A DNA stretch of 64,000 nt from Ichthyophis bannanicus (GCA_033557465.1 CM066031.1:1673198800-1673262799), one strand, 5' to 3'; numbered from the stretch's first letter, positions 32,854 to 43,894 are shown. Program-made: numbers and translations. Notes: generated by a model from the letters alone, not told the origin.

Positions 32854-33950
32854 CTAACGGGCGGGATTTTGCCAGCCGGCACGCAGAACCGCGGAACCAA
32901 AACCGGCATCGCTCGCCGCCAAAACATCAAGCCGATAATGTTTACTAAAAGTGTGCAAAGAAGACCACGTGGCCGCCTTACAAATATCTACAGGCGAAAC
33001 CAAACTGAACTCCGCCCAGGACGCTGCTTGCGCTCTCGTAGAATGAGCACGCAACCCAATAGGCGGAACCCGACCGTGTAAGAGATAAGCCGAGCCAATT
33101 GCCTCCTTAATCCACCGAGCAATAGAGGCCTTCGCTGCCGCTTCCCCTTTGCGAGGGCCGCCAAACAGCACAAACAAGTGGTCTGATTTACGAAAATCAC
33201 TGGTAACTTTCAAATAGCGTCGCAAAACCCTCTTGAGGTCCAACCGACTCAGACCGCGATCAGAAGCACGCCCTTCCGACTCCGAAAATACCGGAAGGGA
33301 GACGACCTGGTTCAAGTGGAAAGGAGAAGCCACCTTAGGTAAGAAGGAAGGCACAGTTCGCAGAACCACTTTTTGAGCCGAGAAAGACAGGAAAGGCTCC
33401 CTGCAAGAAAGAGCCTGGAGCTCGGAAATACGGCGTGCCGAACAAATCGCCACTAGAAACACCGTTTTAAGAGTCAAATCCTTTACCGAACTACGAGAAA
33501 GAGGCTCAAAAGGTGCTGCACTGAGAGCCCGCAACACCAAATTAAGATCCCATGAGGGCACGGAGACTCTGCGAGCCGGACGCAATCTAGAAACAGCTCG
33601 CAAGAAACGAACGACATCAGCATGAGCTCCTAAAGACACGCCCTGAACCTTTCCGCGATAACATGACAGTGCCGCCAATTGTACCCGTAAAGAACTGGCG
33701 GCCAGACCTTTATCAAAACCGTCTTGTAAGAAATCCAGAATCACGGGAAGAGAAGCCGTAGCCGCTCGGATCTGATGCCGAGAACACCAGTCCTCAAAAA
33801 TACGCCAAACCCGTACATAGGCCAGCGAAGTGGATCGTTTGCGCGCTTGTAACAGGGTCGCCACAACCGACCGGGAATAACCCCGTTTTCTTAGCCGAGC
33901 CCTTTCAATAGCCAGGCCGTAAGAGAGAATCTCCCCACTTGAGGCATGCA
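32854..33950 (-). CDS. DIRS A tyrosine recombinase
   Basis: The C-terminal 360 or so codons of the long open frame. The recombinase begins around ERARLRKRGYSRSVVATLL (33840-33910). The N-terminal DNA-binding domain (LAYVRVWRIFEDWC to RFLRAVSRL) is followed by the catalytic domain. That domain carries ICSARRISELQAL (box I arginine), RAHSTRAQAAS (box II HxxR) and TFSKHYRLD (tyrosine). All four signature residues are present and the frame is intact to GWQNPAR and the stop. The enzyme would integrate the circular DNA. Its frame overlaps the end of the RNase H frame by about 40-60 bp, so how translation begins is not clear; a shift or reinitiation is possible. Confidence 0.85.
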
Positions 33951-34997
33951 AAGGGGACCCTGACACAACAGATCCGGAATCAAGGGAAGCCTCCACGGAG
34001 AACCGTCTACCAACCGCATCAGATCCGCATACCAAGGACGACGAGGCCAATCCGGCGCAATCAAAAGCACCCGACCCCGGTGAGCCTCGATACGCTGAAT
34101 CATGTGCCCCAGCAGGGGCCACGGAAGAAACACGTAGAGGAGACCCGTGGAGGGCCAAATCTGCAAGAGAGCATCCAGACCCTCGGACATCGGCTCTCGC
34201 CGTCGACTGTAGAACCGAGCTGCCTTTGCTGAGCGGAACGTGGCCATCAAGTCCATGACCGGTTGGCCCCAACGCTGAACCAGCTGCGCGAACACCCTGG
34301 GATGGAGTTCCCATTCGCCGGGATCCACCTGAACTCTGCTGAGAAAGTCCGCCGTCACGTTGTCTTTTCCGGCGATGTGCGCCGCGGAGATGGCAGACAG
34401 CCGGGGCTCTACCCACTCGAACAACGTCCGAGTCTCCGCTTCCAGACCGACGCTTCCGGTTCCGCCCTGCCGGTTGATGTAGGCCACAGTCGCCGCATTG
34501 TCGGAGAGAACCCGAACCGCCCGAGACGATATCCGGGTCTCGAAGTGTTGTAATGCCAACCGCACGGCCCAAAGTTCCAAGCGATTGATCGACCAAGCGC
34601 TCTCCTCCGGAGACCAGAGCCCCTGAGCGAACTGGCCCTCGTAGTGAGCGCCCCAGCCCGTCAGGCAGGCATCCGTTAAGAGCGGAACCCAGTTCGGCTG
34701 CTCCAATGGTATCCCCACGCGAAGTGTGACTGGACTCAACCACCAACGTAGATCTCTCCGAACAGCCACCGGGCAAGGTAGACGTTTGCTCAAGGAATCG
34801 GACTGGTTGGACCAGCGACGGAGCAAGGCCCGCTGAAGCGAACGCATGTGAAAGCGCGCCCAGGGTACCACCTCCAGGGAAGCTGCCATCGTCCCCAGCA
34901 ACTGCAGGTAGTGCCAGGCCGACGGAGCTGGAGACTGTCGGAATTTCCGCACCAGAGACTGAAGAGCCAAGATCCTGCGGTCGGGAAGGGAAACCAA
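33891..34997 (-). CDS. DIRS A RNase H and downstream domain
   Basis: A 368-codon frame, one base out of phase with the frames on both sides. It continues the RT connection (VSLPDRRILALQSLVRKFRQ). RNase H follows, with LLTDACLTGWGAHYEGQ (first acidic residue), NRLELWAVRLAL (glutamate) and RVLSDNAATVAYINRQGG (aspartate), and HIAGKDNVTADFLSR as the last motif. After it, VLLIAPDWPRRPWYADL is the conserved segment that follows RNase H in DIRS elements. It ends LTAWLLKGLG at a stop where the recombinase frame takes over. The entry point is a run of seven C on the plus strand (34998-35004). Confidence 0.85.
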   Translation of the reverse strand: MVSLPDRRILALQSLVRKFRQSPAPSAWHYLQLLGTMAASLEVVPWARFHMRSLQRALLRRWSNQSDSLSKRLPCPVAVRRDLRWWLSPVTLRVGIPLEQPNWVPLLTDACLTGWGAHYEGQFAQGLWSPEESAWSINRLELWAVRLALQHFETRISSRAVRVLSDNAATVAYINRQGGTGSVGLEAETRTLFEWVEPRLSAISAAHIAGKDNVTADFLSRVQVDPGEWELHPRVFAQLVQRWGQPVMDLMATFRSAKAARFYSRRREPMSEGLDALLQIWPSTGLLYVFLPWPLLGHMIQRIEAHRGRVLLIAPDWPRRPWYADLMRLVDGSPWRLPLIPDLLCQGPLCMPQVGRFSLTAWLLKGLG

Positions 34998-37275
34998 CCC
35001 CCCCGCACATTTCGAACTGTATTCCCAAATATTCGAGAAGCTGCGTCGGAACCAAATGGCTCTTGTGGGGGTTGACCACCCAGCCGAGAGACTGCAAGAG
35101 CGCCACTACTTTTGCCGTCGCCGCCAAGCTTTCTGCGCGAGACTTCCCGCGAATCAACCAATCGTCCAGATAGGGATGAACTAGTACGCCGTCTTTGCGC
35201 AAGGCTGCTGCTACCACCACCATAATTTTGGTGAAGACTCGCGGCGCGGTCGCCAGACCGAATGGCAAAGCCTGAAACTGGAAATGACCCCACGGCAGCG
35301 CGAAGCGGAGATACTTCTGTTGATCCTCTCGAATAGGGATATGGAGATAAGCCTCCGTGAGGTCGAGAGACGTGAGAAACTCGCCCCGGCGGACGGCGAC
35401 TATTACGGACCGTAGGGTTTCCATGCGAAAGTGAGGAATCTGCAGACAACGATTCACTCCTTTGAGATCCAAAATGGGGCGAAGATCGCCACCCTTCTTT
35501 GGCACCACGAAATAGATGGAGTACCTTCCCAGACCATATTCCGCTTGCGGCACGGGAATAATCGCCCCCAGCTGGAGAAGACGATCGAGCGTTTGCCGCA
35601 CCTGAAGGGTCTTTCGGACACCGCGGCAGGGGGACGCTACAAAGGAATCGAGCACGGGACGGACCAAATCGAGAACATACCCGTCTCGTATGATGTCCAA
35701 CACCCACTGATCGGAAGTAATTTGGGTCCAGGCGGAGAAAAAACGTCGAAGACGCCCTCCGATCACCGGCAGCTCCACCTGGACCTGCTGTCCTTCATTG
35801 GGGCTTGCGAGCGGCCGGAGATCCAGCCGCCGAGAATCCTCGGCTGGCTCCTCTAAAGCCGCGAAAACCCGACGCTCGGGAGGAATATCTGCCACGCTGG
35901 AAGCCCCCATAACGGGGCGACCGGAACCTACGAAAGTCCCGAGACTGCCCCCGAGCGACCGAAGGCGACCTACCCCGCTTGGGTCTATCTTCCGGCAGGA
36001 TTCTCCCAGATCTTTGACCAACTTATCCAAATCCTCACCAAAGAGCAGTCTACCTTTAAAAGATAATTTGCCCAAACGCGACTTAGAAGACCCATCGGCC
36101 GCCCAATTTTTTAACCAAAGGGCTCTGCGTGCCGCCACCACGGAGGCCATGCTATTGGAGAGAGCTCTGATGAGATCATACTGGACATCCGCCAAATACG
36201 CCGTACCAGATTCCAAGCGGTGAATCTCCGTCAGCACGTCGGCCTCCAAGGAAGGAGTCTGCAGAAACCGCTGAACCCAGCGTAAACAGGCTCGGGCAAC
36301 CCAAGCTCCACAAACGGAAGCCTGTAAAGCAATCGCGTCCGCCTCAAAGGCTTGCTTTAACAGTCCGTCCATTTTCCGGTCCTGCGGCTCCCGTAAAGCC
36401 GCACTCCCTTCCACCGGAATGGTGGTCTTCTTAGTCACCGCCGACACGGCCGCGTCGACTTTAGGAGATCGGAAACGCTCAAGATCTGTGTCCGATAAAG
36501 GATAAAGCCGACGCATGATCTTAACTCCCTTGAGCCCCGATTCAGGAGAATCCCACTCGGCCTGAATCATCTGGTCAATAACCTTGTGAATGGGGAAAAC
36601 CACATTAGTTTGTCGTACCGCCTGAATAATGGGATCTGCCCCGTCCGCCGCCTCTATCGCAGCAGTAGGGGCCAACCCCAGAGTCTGAAGCGCCTCCGAG
36701 ACAAGAGCCGGGAGCTCGTCACGGCGGAACACGCGAATAATCTTTGCCTGATCCTCCGGCTCCGGAAGTTCGCCCTCTTCCAAGCCGTCTGCATCCAACT
36801 CCTGGTCGAACTCGGGTTCATCACCTTCAGGCCACTCAGTCTCCGAAGGAAAAGTTTCGTGCATCCGTGGTCGCTTGGGAGCCCTGCTGTCGGACAACGG
36901 AGGCTCCCCCGAAGAGGACTGGGCAGACACCCCCTGCGCTGGGAGTGGCGCAGCTCCCATAACTTGGCGTCTACGGCAGAACGCCTGGTGCAGGAGCAAA
37001 ACAAAATCGGGAGAAAAATCCTCCAAGGGCAAGGTCCCCCCGAGGTTCGACTGCCCCCCAGATGCTAAGCAACCGGTAGAAGGAAGCCCCGAGGGTCCCT
37101 CCAGAGGAGACTCCAAGTCCCCTGCTACGGCAGCAGACTGCGCCGGCGCAGCCAAAGAACTTTCCAGGCGCTGCTCCATGCTGCGAGACAGCGAGGCACA
37201 GCGTGGGCACACTCCGGTCTCCGCGTCTGCGCCCCGCCGAGATCCACAAATGAGGCAAAGAGATCCCCCTGGCAT
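34998..37275 (-). CDS. DIRS A Gag-RT
   Basis: An ATG at 37273-37275 is preferred because it sits just before the zinc-knuckle-like CLICGSRRGADAETGVCPRC. The 103 codons upstream of it are compositionally odd and include a lysine run from a poly-T tract. Gag covers about the first 480 residues, with an acidic segment (EGDEPEFDQELDADGLEEGE). RT follows, with DLRPILDLKGVNR, FLTSLDLTEAYLHIP (motif A), FQFQALPFGLATAPRVF (motif B) and VHPYLDDWLIRG (motif C, both aspartates kept). The domain matches the DIRS1-type RT family. The frame stays open beyond 34998, but from there the RNase H information is in another frame. Confidence 0.85.
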
Positions 37276-37584
37276 GGGAGCCCTTGCACTGTGGGAAGTT
37301 AGCAGGCAGTGCGGACTACTGAAGGAGAAGGACCGGCTTACTGACCCAGCAGAACCATGCAGGAACTGGGCAGTAGCCAGCAATAGAAAGCCTGTGAAGG
37401 GAGGAGAGTAGAATGTCACCCCCTTTACCCAGCTAGAAGCAGCGAAGGCTTTCGGTAGACCAGACCCCTGTCTGTCTCCTTTTTTTTTTTTTTTAAATAA
37501 CTCACACAAGTGCACTCGAGGACTGACCCCCCGAGGAGACCACAACCGCCCCGCAAGGAAAGGGGAAAGTACCAGCCGAATCAC

Positions 37585-38359
37585 CTCCCCCCCCCCCTGT
37601 AGCCGCGGGACCGTTGCAGTCCAAGGTAAAAGGGCCGAAACGAAACCGGCCAGAAATTAACAGAAACTGAAAGGAATCAACAGAAATTAATTAAAGAAGC
37701 TAAAAGAAACAAAAGAAAACAAAGAAAGAAAAAAATCTACCGCGGAGCACCGTGAAGAAAAAACCGCGATTCAGGAAAAGATGGCCGCGGCAGTCAGGTA
37801 ATTTGGCGCGCTTTTTCCCGCCGCCGAAAAACACAGCCCGAGGGAAATCCCAAGCCTGGACCTCGCACCCCCTGAGCACCGCGACCCCCCCGAAGGAACT
37901 GTCCAGCCCTGAGAGATCCCAGAACAGCTGGGGAGATCACAGAACGCGGCTCAGTAGCAGTTCTGATCCCCCACAGCCGTTAGTACTCACCGGCACCCGT
38001 GCAACAGATTCAGCAACCCTCCGGAGAGTAGCTGTAGTATAGTCGCCGCAGGAGCTCTGCCCCGAAGATCCCTGGGGCAGAGATCCAATATACCCAAGGG
38101 AGACAGACTAATAAAACAAGAGCGGCAAAGACTGGGCAGGAGAGGGACCTTCCTCAGGCCCCCCCCCCCACGGAGTGCCGTGACAAGAAGAGCAAATTTT
38201 AAAGGGACAGGAACCTTACACTAATAAAATGAAAATAAGCCCTAATAGGACCAAAAATAAAGACCCAAAAGGTTAGCTAGGGAAAAAAAGCAATTAACTA
38301 CTGACCTAGTGAGCCCAGCTAGGCTCACTAACGTCCTCCTGCTGCATAAAGACTGGACA
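37585..38359 (-). other. 5' untranslated region of DIRS A
   Basis: An A/T and C-run rich leader between the right terminal repeat and gag. It has poly-C runs at 37587-37597 and 38160-38170 and a lysine-type A-rich stretch at 37660-37740 (plus strand). No protein motif is seen. Confidence 0.5.
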
Positions 38360-38486
38360 CACTGGAGTTAGAGTTCCCTGGTGTGATGGTTCCAGAGGAG
38401 TTGAAATCTGATTGGTCCAGTCTTCATGCTGCAGGAGGAGGTGCACTACCCATACGTCGAGGACTAAGCTGGAGGAACGATAAGGA
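38360..38486. repeat. Right inverted terminal repeat of DIRS A
   Basis: 38360-38471 is the inverse of 32329-32440. The outer 15 bp (38472-38486) match only the internal complementary region. Confidence 0.85.
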
Positions 38487-38528
38487 ACTGCTGAGCTCTT
38501 TAGTGAGATTGCAAAGGAACATACCCAT

Positions 38529-38899
38529 CACTGTTCCCTCTAAGCTGTGCGTGTGTGCGCGCGCACACACCTTGCTGAGCGAGCGCACATACTTTACAAC
38601 AGAGCGCACAAAAATTACGGCTCTGATTCTGATAGAAAACAACACAGACGTCTTAAAATTTAAAAGTTATGGTTGTAATTACTAGAAATTTCCCGCTTCA
38701 TTTAGTAATCGTCTATTTTCATTTAATTTGATTAAAATCAATGTGGTGTACATACTGTATTCTGACATGTAGTCAAATTTTAAAGTATATAACTCCGAGT
38801 GTCGTTATGTGGCGCACAAAAATTTAACCTTCCTTCAAAAGCTGCCCACAGCTGATATTTTATGCGCACACAGCCTACAGAAAATTAGAGGGAACATTG
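38529..38899. mobile_element. hAT MITE, 371 bp, complete
   Basis: The ends are CACTGTTCCCTCTAA and TTAGAGGGAACATTG, flanked by a perfect 8-bp duplication ATACCCAT (38521-38528 and 38900-38907). It contains a GTGTGTGCGCGCGCACAC tract and no frame of note. It is inserted in the gag region of DIRS B. A half copy is at 26315-26452. Confidence 0.9.
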
Positions 38900-39047
38900 A
38901 TACCCATATATAGTTGGTATGCCTGGATGCGGCATGCCAGCATGGATCCCTGGTAAGCCTTGCACCCAAGGGATCGAGGGCACAGGATTCTCTACCAGGC
39001 GGGACCAAAGAGCGTGACTTCAGGCTCTTCTGCTTCCGCACTGCGAA

Positions 39048-40237
39048 TTAGACTACTATGGAGGTATGGGGAAATTGGGTCTTTCGAAACCCAGAACAGC
39101 GCTGGACTCTGTACATGGCATCGAATCTTTTACTGACAATAGGGACCGAGGAGGGTGCTTCCCACATGCGGAGGAGAAGCCAGGTCAGGATGGATGGCAC
39201 AGGAACTGTGAGAGACTCTCTAGGGAGAGACTCATATTGCAAAATGTCGAGTTCCTCTGCCCTTGGCGCTTCCTCGGTCTGAATGGGCAGACTGAGGGCC
39301 CGAGCTATATCCTGTATAAATACCAAGAAGGAGGTATCTTTAGGAGGTGACCACCTTTGTGAGGCAGGTGGGGACGGGTCAGAAGGAAGGAGCCTATGGG
39401 TGCAGGTTTCAAGGGACGTGTCCCCATCTGATTCCCAGCCCGAGAGGCCTGAGAAGGACTCTGAGTCGGGCTGATCTCCATGTCCAGTGGCCGAGGCCTG
39501 CTTGGAGCCGGAGGCACTGACTCTGGAAGACCTCGCCCCCGAGGAATGGGACTGCAAGTGAGATCAATGCCGAGGACCCTCATGAGGCCCAAGGCTTTTG
39601 GGGGTTTCCAAGGCAGTTTTTGGGACCACAGTCGAGGGACCCTTGGTCTCGAGCGTGAGCCAGCCATGCTGGGAAAAAATGCCTGCTGGGCATCTAAGAA
39701 GGCAGAAACGGGACTCCCACTCAGGGGTGGGTCCCTGTGATGCTGACGTTACTGGGTCTGGCGTGGAGGAGAGGGGGGGTCCTCATTGGGATGACCCTCA
39801 GGAGACCGGGCACCATCACCAGAGGCCTCCATATCTGTTTAAGGTACCTTTCGAGGCCGCTCCTTGTCAGACTCTTGGAAATGCTGGGGAGGGCTAAGGG
39901 AACGAGCGCGAGACCGCTCATGCTTATCCGGAGCCCCCGACAGCGACTTTGAGGTCATCTTCTTCTTTCACTGTTCCACCTCAGGCGAACCCTGGTCGGA
40001 GTGACGCCTGTGATGCGGAGTCACCGCGGGGGACCCAGCAAGTGGTGGATCGGTGGAGAAGGGCACCACTGGGGACTCTAGAGCTGCCTTATAGAAAATG
40101 TTGTCCAACTTCTGCTTACGGCTTAACAAGTCCTCAGCAGACATTTTTTTACAGAGCGAGCAGAGCTCTGGGTTGTGGTCAGTCCCCAGGCACCACAGAC
40201 ATCGTGGGTATCCATGAGTGACATATTTTTGGAGCAT
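39048..40237 (-). pseudogene. DIRS B gag relic
   Basis: The frame from 40237 begins MLQKYVTHGYPRCLWC and continues with a zinc-finger-like CLWC...CSLC pair (CxxC-x10-CxxC) and KKMSAEDLLSRKQ. After a break, the frame 39557-39048 continues with serine-rich text and ALSLPIQTEEAPRAEELDIL...LLRMWEAPSSVPI, which resembles the gag of DIRS C and other DIRS copies. It is disrupted by frameshifts. Confidence 0.75.
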
Positions 40238-40602
40238 CTGTCACATTTTTTTAAGCCAGTGGTCATGGGGGCAAAAAGAGCCCCTGTGAGGTTGAATGCT
40301 CTCGAGGCCAGTGGTTAGAAAAAGGGTGCGAAAAAGGCCTAAAGCAAGAAAAAAGGAAAAAAAGGAATCTCCTAGCCCACAGCCGAAGCGGGGGCATCTG
40401 GGAAGATGGGAGAGGACTGGTGCAACCGGAAAAAAGGCCAAAGAGCCAGAAGAAAAAAAATATTTTTTCCAAGGGACAAGGACGTGCATCCGAAGGGCTC
40501 CGCGGAAAAAGGGAGACTGAGCAAGATGGCTCCGCGTGGACTCAGTTGGTGCCGATGTTACCCATAAATGAGGACCAACTTCCTGCTTGTTCATGGAGAA
40601 CA

Positions 40603-41667
40603 TTCATTATCCTAACAGAAGTGGTTATTACCTCAATGCAAATCTACTTTTTTGTGTTTACTTTTAACAAATTTAAACTTAAATGTGAACTAAACCAAAA
40701 GCAGAGAATATAAGTAATACAACTGTTAGCACTGTTTTGATTTTCATTTAATCTGTATTCCAGACAATATTCCATTGCTGGTAGCCAAAACATACTATAA
40801 AATGCTTCCTGCTAACAAAACATCAATTTATTATTGCCAAGCACAGACTGTAAAACAAGTAAGGTCCTGTAAGAATGGGTGTTTCCTTTTGCTCATTTAT
40901 GAATCTGTCTTTGTGTAATAGTATCATTTCTTCCATTCTCTTTCTTGTTAGTGCTTTTGCAGAATTAAACAAAAGATACAGTATACAATGAAATTTACAT
41001 AGAGCAACAAGACTAGAAAGAAAGAGTTATTTCAAAGAAGAAACAGTAAACACATTTTAAAAATAAAAATTCCCCTCCTTCAAAATTAATATAACCAAAA
41101 TAATATAAAATTGAAAGCTATAAATGTGCAATTAATTTAGAATTTCTAGGAAAACATTAGCTTGATTAAATAATATTCCAAAATTTATATGAACAAATAT
41201 TCAGTAAATACTGTAAATCTTACAAGTTAAACAAAAGAATAGTTCTAACTTATTATCAGATAGAAACTGTTAAGTCCATAGCTATTAGCTAAAGAAAGGT
41301 GCAAAACTAAATTAAAATATATTCTGCACACTGTTCTCATTAAATAAATGTTGGCAATGCCCAATGAACATGTGTATTGGTTAACACTGTTAAATTCACA
41401 AGAAAAGGCAGCCATTATTTTCAAGTCCATGTCCATTTTTTGCACCTGATGATTTCTCTGCCACATTTCAAGTACTGGTGTTTGCAGTCTTAGACCACTG
41501 TAATTTGATCTATGTGGGCTTACCTAATCCAGCCATGAGTCTGAATCGACTCAATGGTACACAACAACAGTGTTATGGAAAGCAACTGCAAGAGTAATAA
41601 TGACTGTTAGTGAGGAGGTAATATGATCAGAAAACCTAATGCAACTGCACAGACTGCTCAATGTTAA
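40603..41667. other. AT-rich spacer with an L2 scrap
   Basis: Mostly AT-rich and featureless. At about 41495-41600 a short L2-type fragment reads LDHCNLIYVGLPNPA on the plus strand, resembling the L2 segment before QNxAARxL. No gene is found. Confidence 0.4.
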
Positions 41668-43676
41668 TAAAGTGTAGTTACTCACCTGTAACAGGTGTTT
41701 CGCCAAGGTCAGCAGGAATCAGTCCTAACATATGGGTGACGTCGGCGCTGACAGAGCCCATGCGGAGCTGTCGTAAGCTGCTTGGGAGAGGAACTTGGAG
41801 CAGTCCTTGATCCCGGAGATCAGAGACTGGAACCGTGGGAGGGGCTCCCTGACAAGGCCCGCCGAAAATCCCAACAGCTCCTGGGTTAGAGCTTTCAGAT
41901 ACATACCTATGTATAGTTCATAGGTTTGGATACAGCAACCTAGAATTGAGCCCTGGTAACACTTGCGCCCGAGGGAGTCGAGAGCTCTGGCCTCCCTTCC
42001 AGGGGGGGGGGGGGGGAGAGAGAGGAGTGGGTCTTCTGGCTCTTAAGATTTTTGCATGGTCAACTCGACAACCAAGGAGTTATGTGAGAGCTAGGGTTTG
42101 TGGAACCCCGGGCCTTTCTGCACACGATACATGGCGTCAAGGTGCTGGCTCACTACCGGTACCGATGCAGGTGTCTCCCACATTCTGAGCAGCAGTCGCT
42201 CAAGGATTAGCTGCAGAGCACTGTGAGGGTTCCTTGGGTGAAGCCTCATATTGGAGGATCTCTGACTCCTCGGTATGCAGGTCTTACTTCACCTCAGTCT
42301 GCACCAAGAGGGCTCTGGCCACGTCCTTGATGAAGTCATGGAAGGCCACGTACTCCAGAGGAGAATGGCACTGGGGCAGACGGTTCCGAGGGAATCTCAG
42401 TGCCGTTTGGTTTCCAGGGATGCCTCATTGTCCATCTCCCACTCGGAGTCAAGTGGTGATGATAAAGCTGAGGCCCTGCAACTCATTGCCTCGAGGCTGG
42501 TGCAGAGGGGTCGGTGGTCTCCGGAGGACCTGTGGTCCGAGTCACGGAAACTAGCCTGGGAGGATTGTGCCTGAAGAACCTGACTGGGACCTTGATTTAC
42601 CAGAGGCCAGTGGCACTTGGAGCTCAGCTCGACGACCTGGGACTCCATGAGTCGGGGGCCTGGTCGTCGGGGCAGATGATGCAGATGAACCAGCCATCAT
42701 TGCTTGCTGCAGGGCCAGGATAGCAGTGATGTTCTGCTCCAGGGCAGCCATTCTTGTTTCCAAGCCAGAAGTCTCCGCAGTTTTTGGCATGGGCACTCTT
42801 GCAAGTGCATCCTCGACAAGGACTATGGTCTCGAGGATCCTCGCATGGTCTCCGCCGGCCAAGGAATCCTTCTTGAGGCACTTAGTAGGGTGCTTCTCAG
42901 ATTCGCCCGAGTGTCTCTGGGCAGTTTTACTGGGTTTCTTCACTGTAATGTCGATGGACTTCGGGGACTTTTTATTCTCTGGGTCCAAGGTCTTCTCAGT
43001 GGAGCTGCCACTGTGGGACTCAGAGGACACTCGGGCCTTACGGGAAGTGCTGGGCTTGGAGCACAGCATCGGGGAGGCCGGGACAGAGTCGGACCTGGGG
43101 AACAGTTTTTCCTGCAACTCCAACCTCTTTCTATTGGTTTTAGGTATCATGTCCTGGCACAAGTCGCAGGAGGTGCTGTCATGGTCCAGGCCCAGGCAGT
43201 GCAGGCAGCAGTCATGGATGTCTGTCACAGACATAGTTTGACTGCAGAAGTCACATTTCTTGAATCAACCAGGAGACATGGTGGGAAACACCCGAATGGG
43301 AGTCAATGACACCAGGCAAAAAAAGGCACAAACGCCAGTCAAGGCAAGCCTTGATCAAAAAGGAAAAAAAGGGTAGAAAACAGCGCCAAGATTGGCACCG
43401 GCTCAAGGCGGGAAGAGGAAGCAGTATGCAAACCGGGAAAGCTAACTTTTAAGGTTAATTAGCAAGGATTTTTCCAGGGAAACAGGATGGACGTCCGTTT
43501 AGCTCCGTGGAAAAAAGGAGACTGAGCAAGATGGCACCCTTGGGCAGGAAGAGGACCACGCGCATGCATGGTAGCATGTCCCAAAGGCTCTTTGAAACCT
43601 GGGGAAATACTCCACGCGGGCTCCGTCAGTGCCGTCAACCATATTGTGAAGGCTGACTTCCTGCTTGTTCCTGGAA
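41668..43676 (-). mobile_element. DIRS C, internally deleted gag-only derivative
   Basis: The left end is AAAGTGTAGTTACTCACCTG (41668). It matches the DIRS B left end in form, including ATGGGTGACGTCGGCGCTGA. The right end finishes GCTGACTTCCTGCTTGTTCC (about 43676). Between them only gag remains (42551-43234). RT, RNase H and recombinase are absent and the left end joins gag sequence directly near 41765. With ITRs and gag but no enzymes it is a non-autonomous form. Confidence 0.75.
42551..43234 (-). pseudogene. DIRS C gag
   Basis: A 227-codon frame. The zinc-binding-like CLHCLGLDHDSTSCDLC is at residues 11-27, with lysine/serine-rich middle text (STEKTLDPENKKSPKSIDIT). A helical segment, LETRMAALEQNITAILALQQ, may be a coiled coil. 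It matches DIRS B gag in the CxxC motif and the MLQ/MSVTDIHD-type start. It ends early relative to DIRS A gag, so it is probably truncated. Confidence 0.7.
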
Positions 43677-43744
43677 AAACTTAACTTTACATTTTTGCAA
43701 TTAGATACTCCCTCAGAGTTACAATCACTTTTAAATTTGCATAT

Positions 43745-43885
43745 TCCTTCACATAGCATAGGACGGCAGATAAAGATCAGCATGGTCCATCTAGTTTGCC
43801 CAGCAAGGTGGCAAGAGTAGGTGCACCTGCCACTCGGTGCAAGTCACCCTTCCCATGCCTTTGTTTAGAGGTGTACCCACCGACC
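43745..43885 (-). repeat. CR1-type 3' tail (second subfamily)
   Basis: GGACGGCAGATAAAGATCAG and CATGGTCCATCTAGTTTGCC are the reverse of a CR1 tail that ends in TTTCTATG. The forward form is at 44500-44570. Confidence 0.6.
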
Positions 43886-43894
43886 ATGCAGATC

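Larger units (their letters stand above)
32282..38486 (-). mobile_element. DIRS retrotransposon A, nearly intact, 6.2 kb
   Basis: Termini were set by the internal complementary region. The left end begins AAATAGTAATTACACTTACC (32282) and the right end finishes GGAGGAACGATAAGGAA (38486). A shared inverted terminal repeat of 112 bp (32329-32440 against 38360-38471) lies inside. The minus strand encodes gag, RT, RNase H and tyrosine recombinase between 37275 and 32854. No target duplication is evident, as expected for recombinase-mediated insertion. It lies inside DIRS B. Confidence 0.9.
28058..40602 (-). mobile_element. DIRS retrotransposon B, decayed and interrupted
   Basis: Left terminus near 28058 (AAAGCATAGTTACTCACC...) and right terminus near 40600 (...TTCCTGCTTGTTCATGGAGAA). 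The internal complementary region at 28297-28399 pairs with both: AGGTGAGCAACTACACTTTC mirrors the left end and CTCCAGGAACAAGCAGGAAG mirrors the right end. On the minus strand the order is gag (about 40237 to 39048), RT/RNase H (about 32080 to 30000) and tyrosine recombinase (29738-28542). Insertions are DIRS A (32282-38486), a hAT MITE (38529-38899) and a SINE (30115-30415). Without them it is about 5.7 kb, a normal DIRS length. Confidence 0.85.

Noticed and set aside
34790..35707. Long minus-strand frame (305 codons) within DIRS A
   Set aside because: It is the third-frame shadow of the RT region: GC-rich coding sequence lacks stops in several frames. No domain motif is seen in this frame, while the RT frame has all its motifs.
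36875..37411. Plus-strand frames opposite DIRS A gag (up to 178 codons)
   Set aside because: Antisense shadows of gag with no recognisable motif and low-complexity composition.
42704..43309. Plus-strand 201-codon frame opposite DIRS C gag
   Set aside because: It lies opposite gag, whose CxxC motif and family match explain the open frame.
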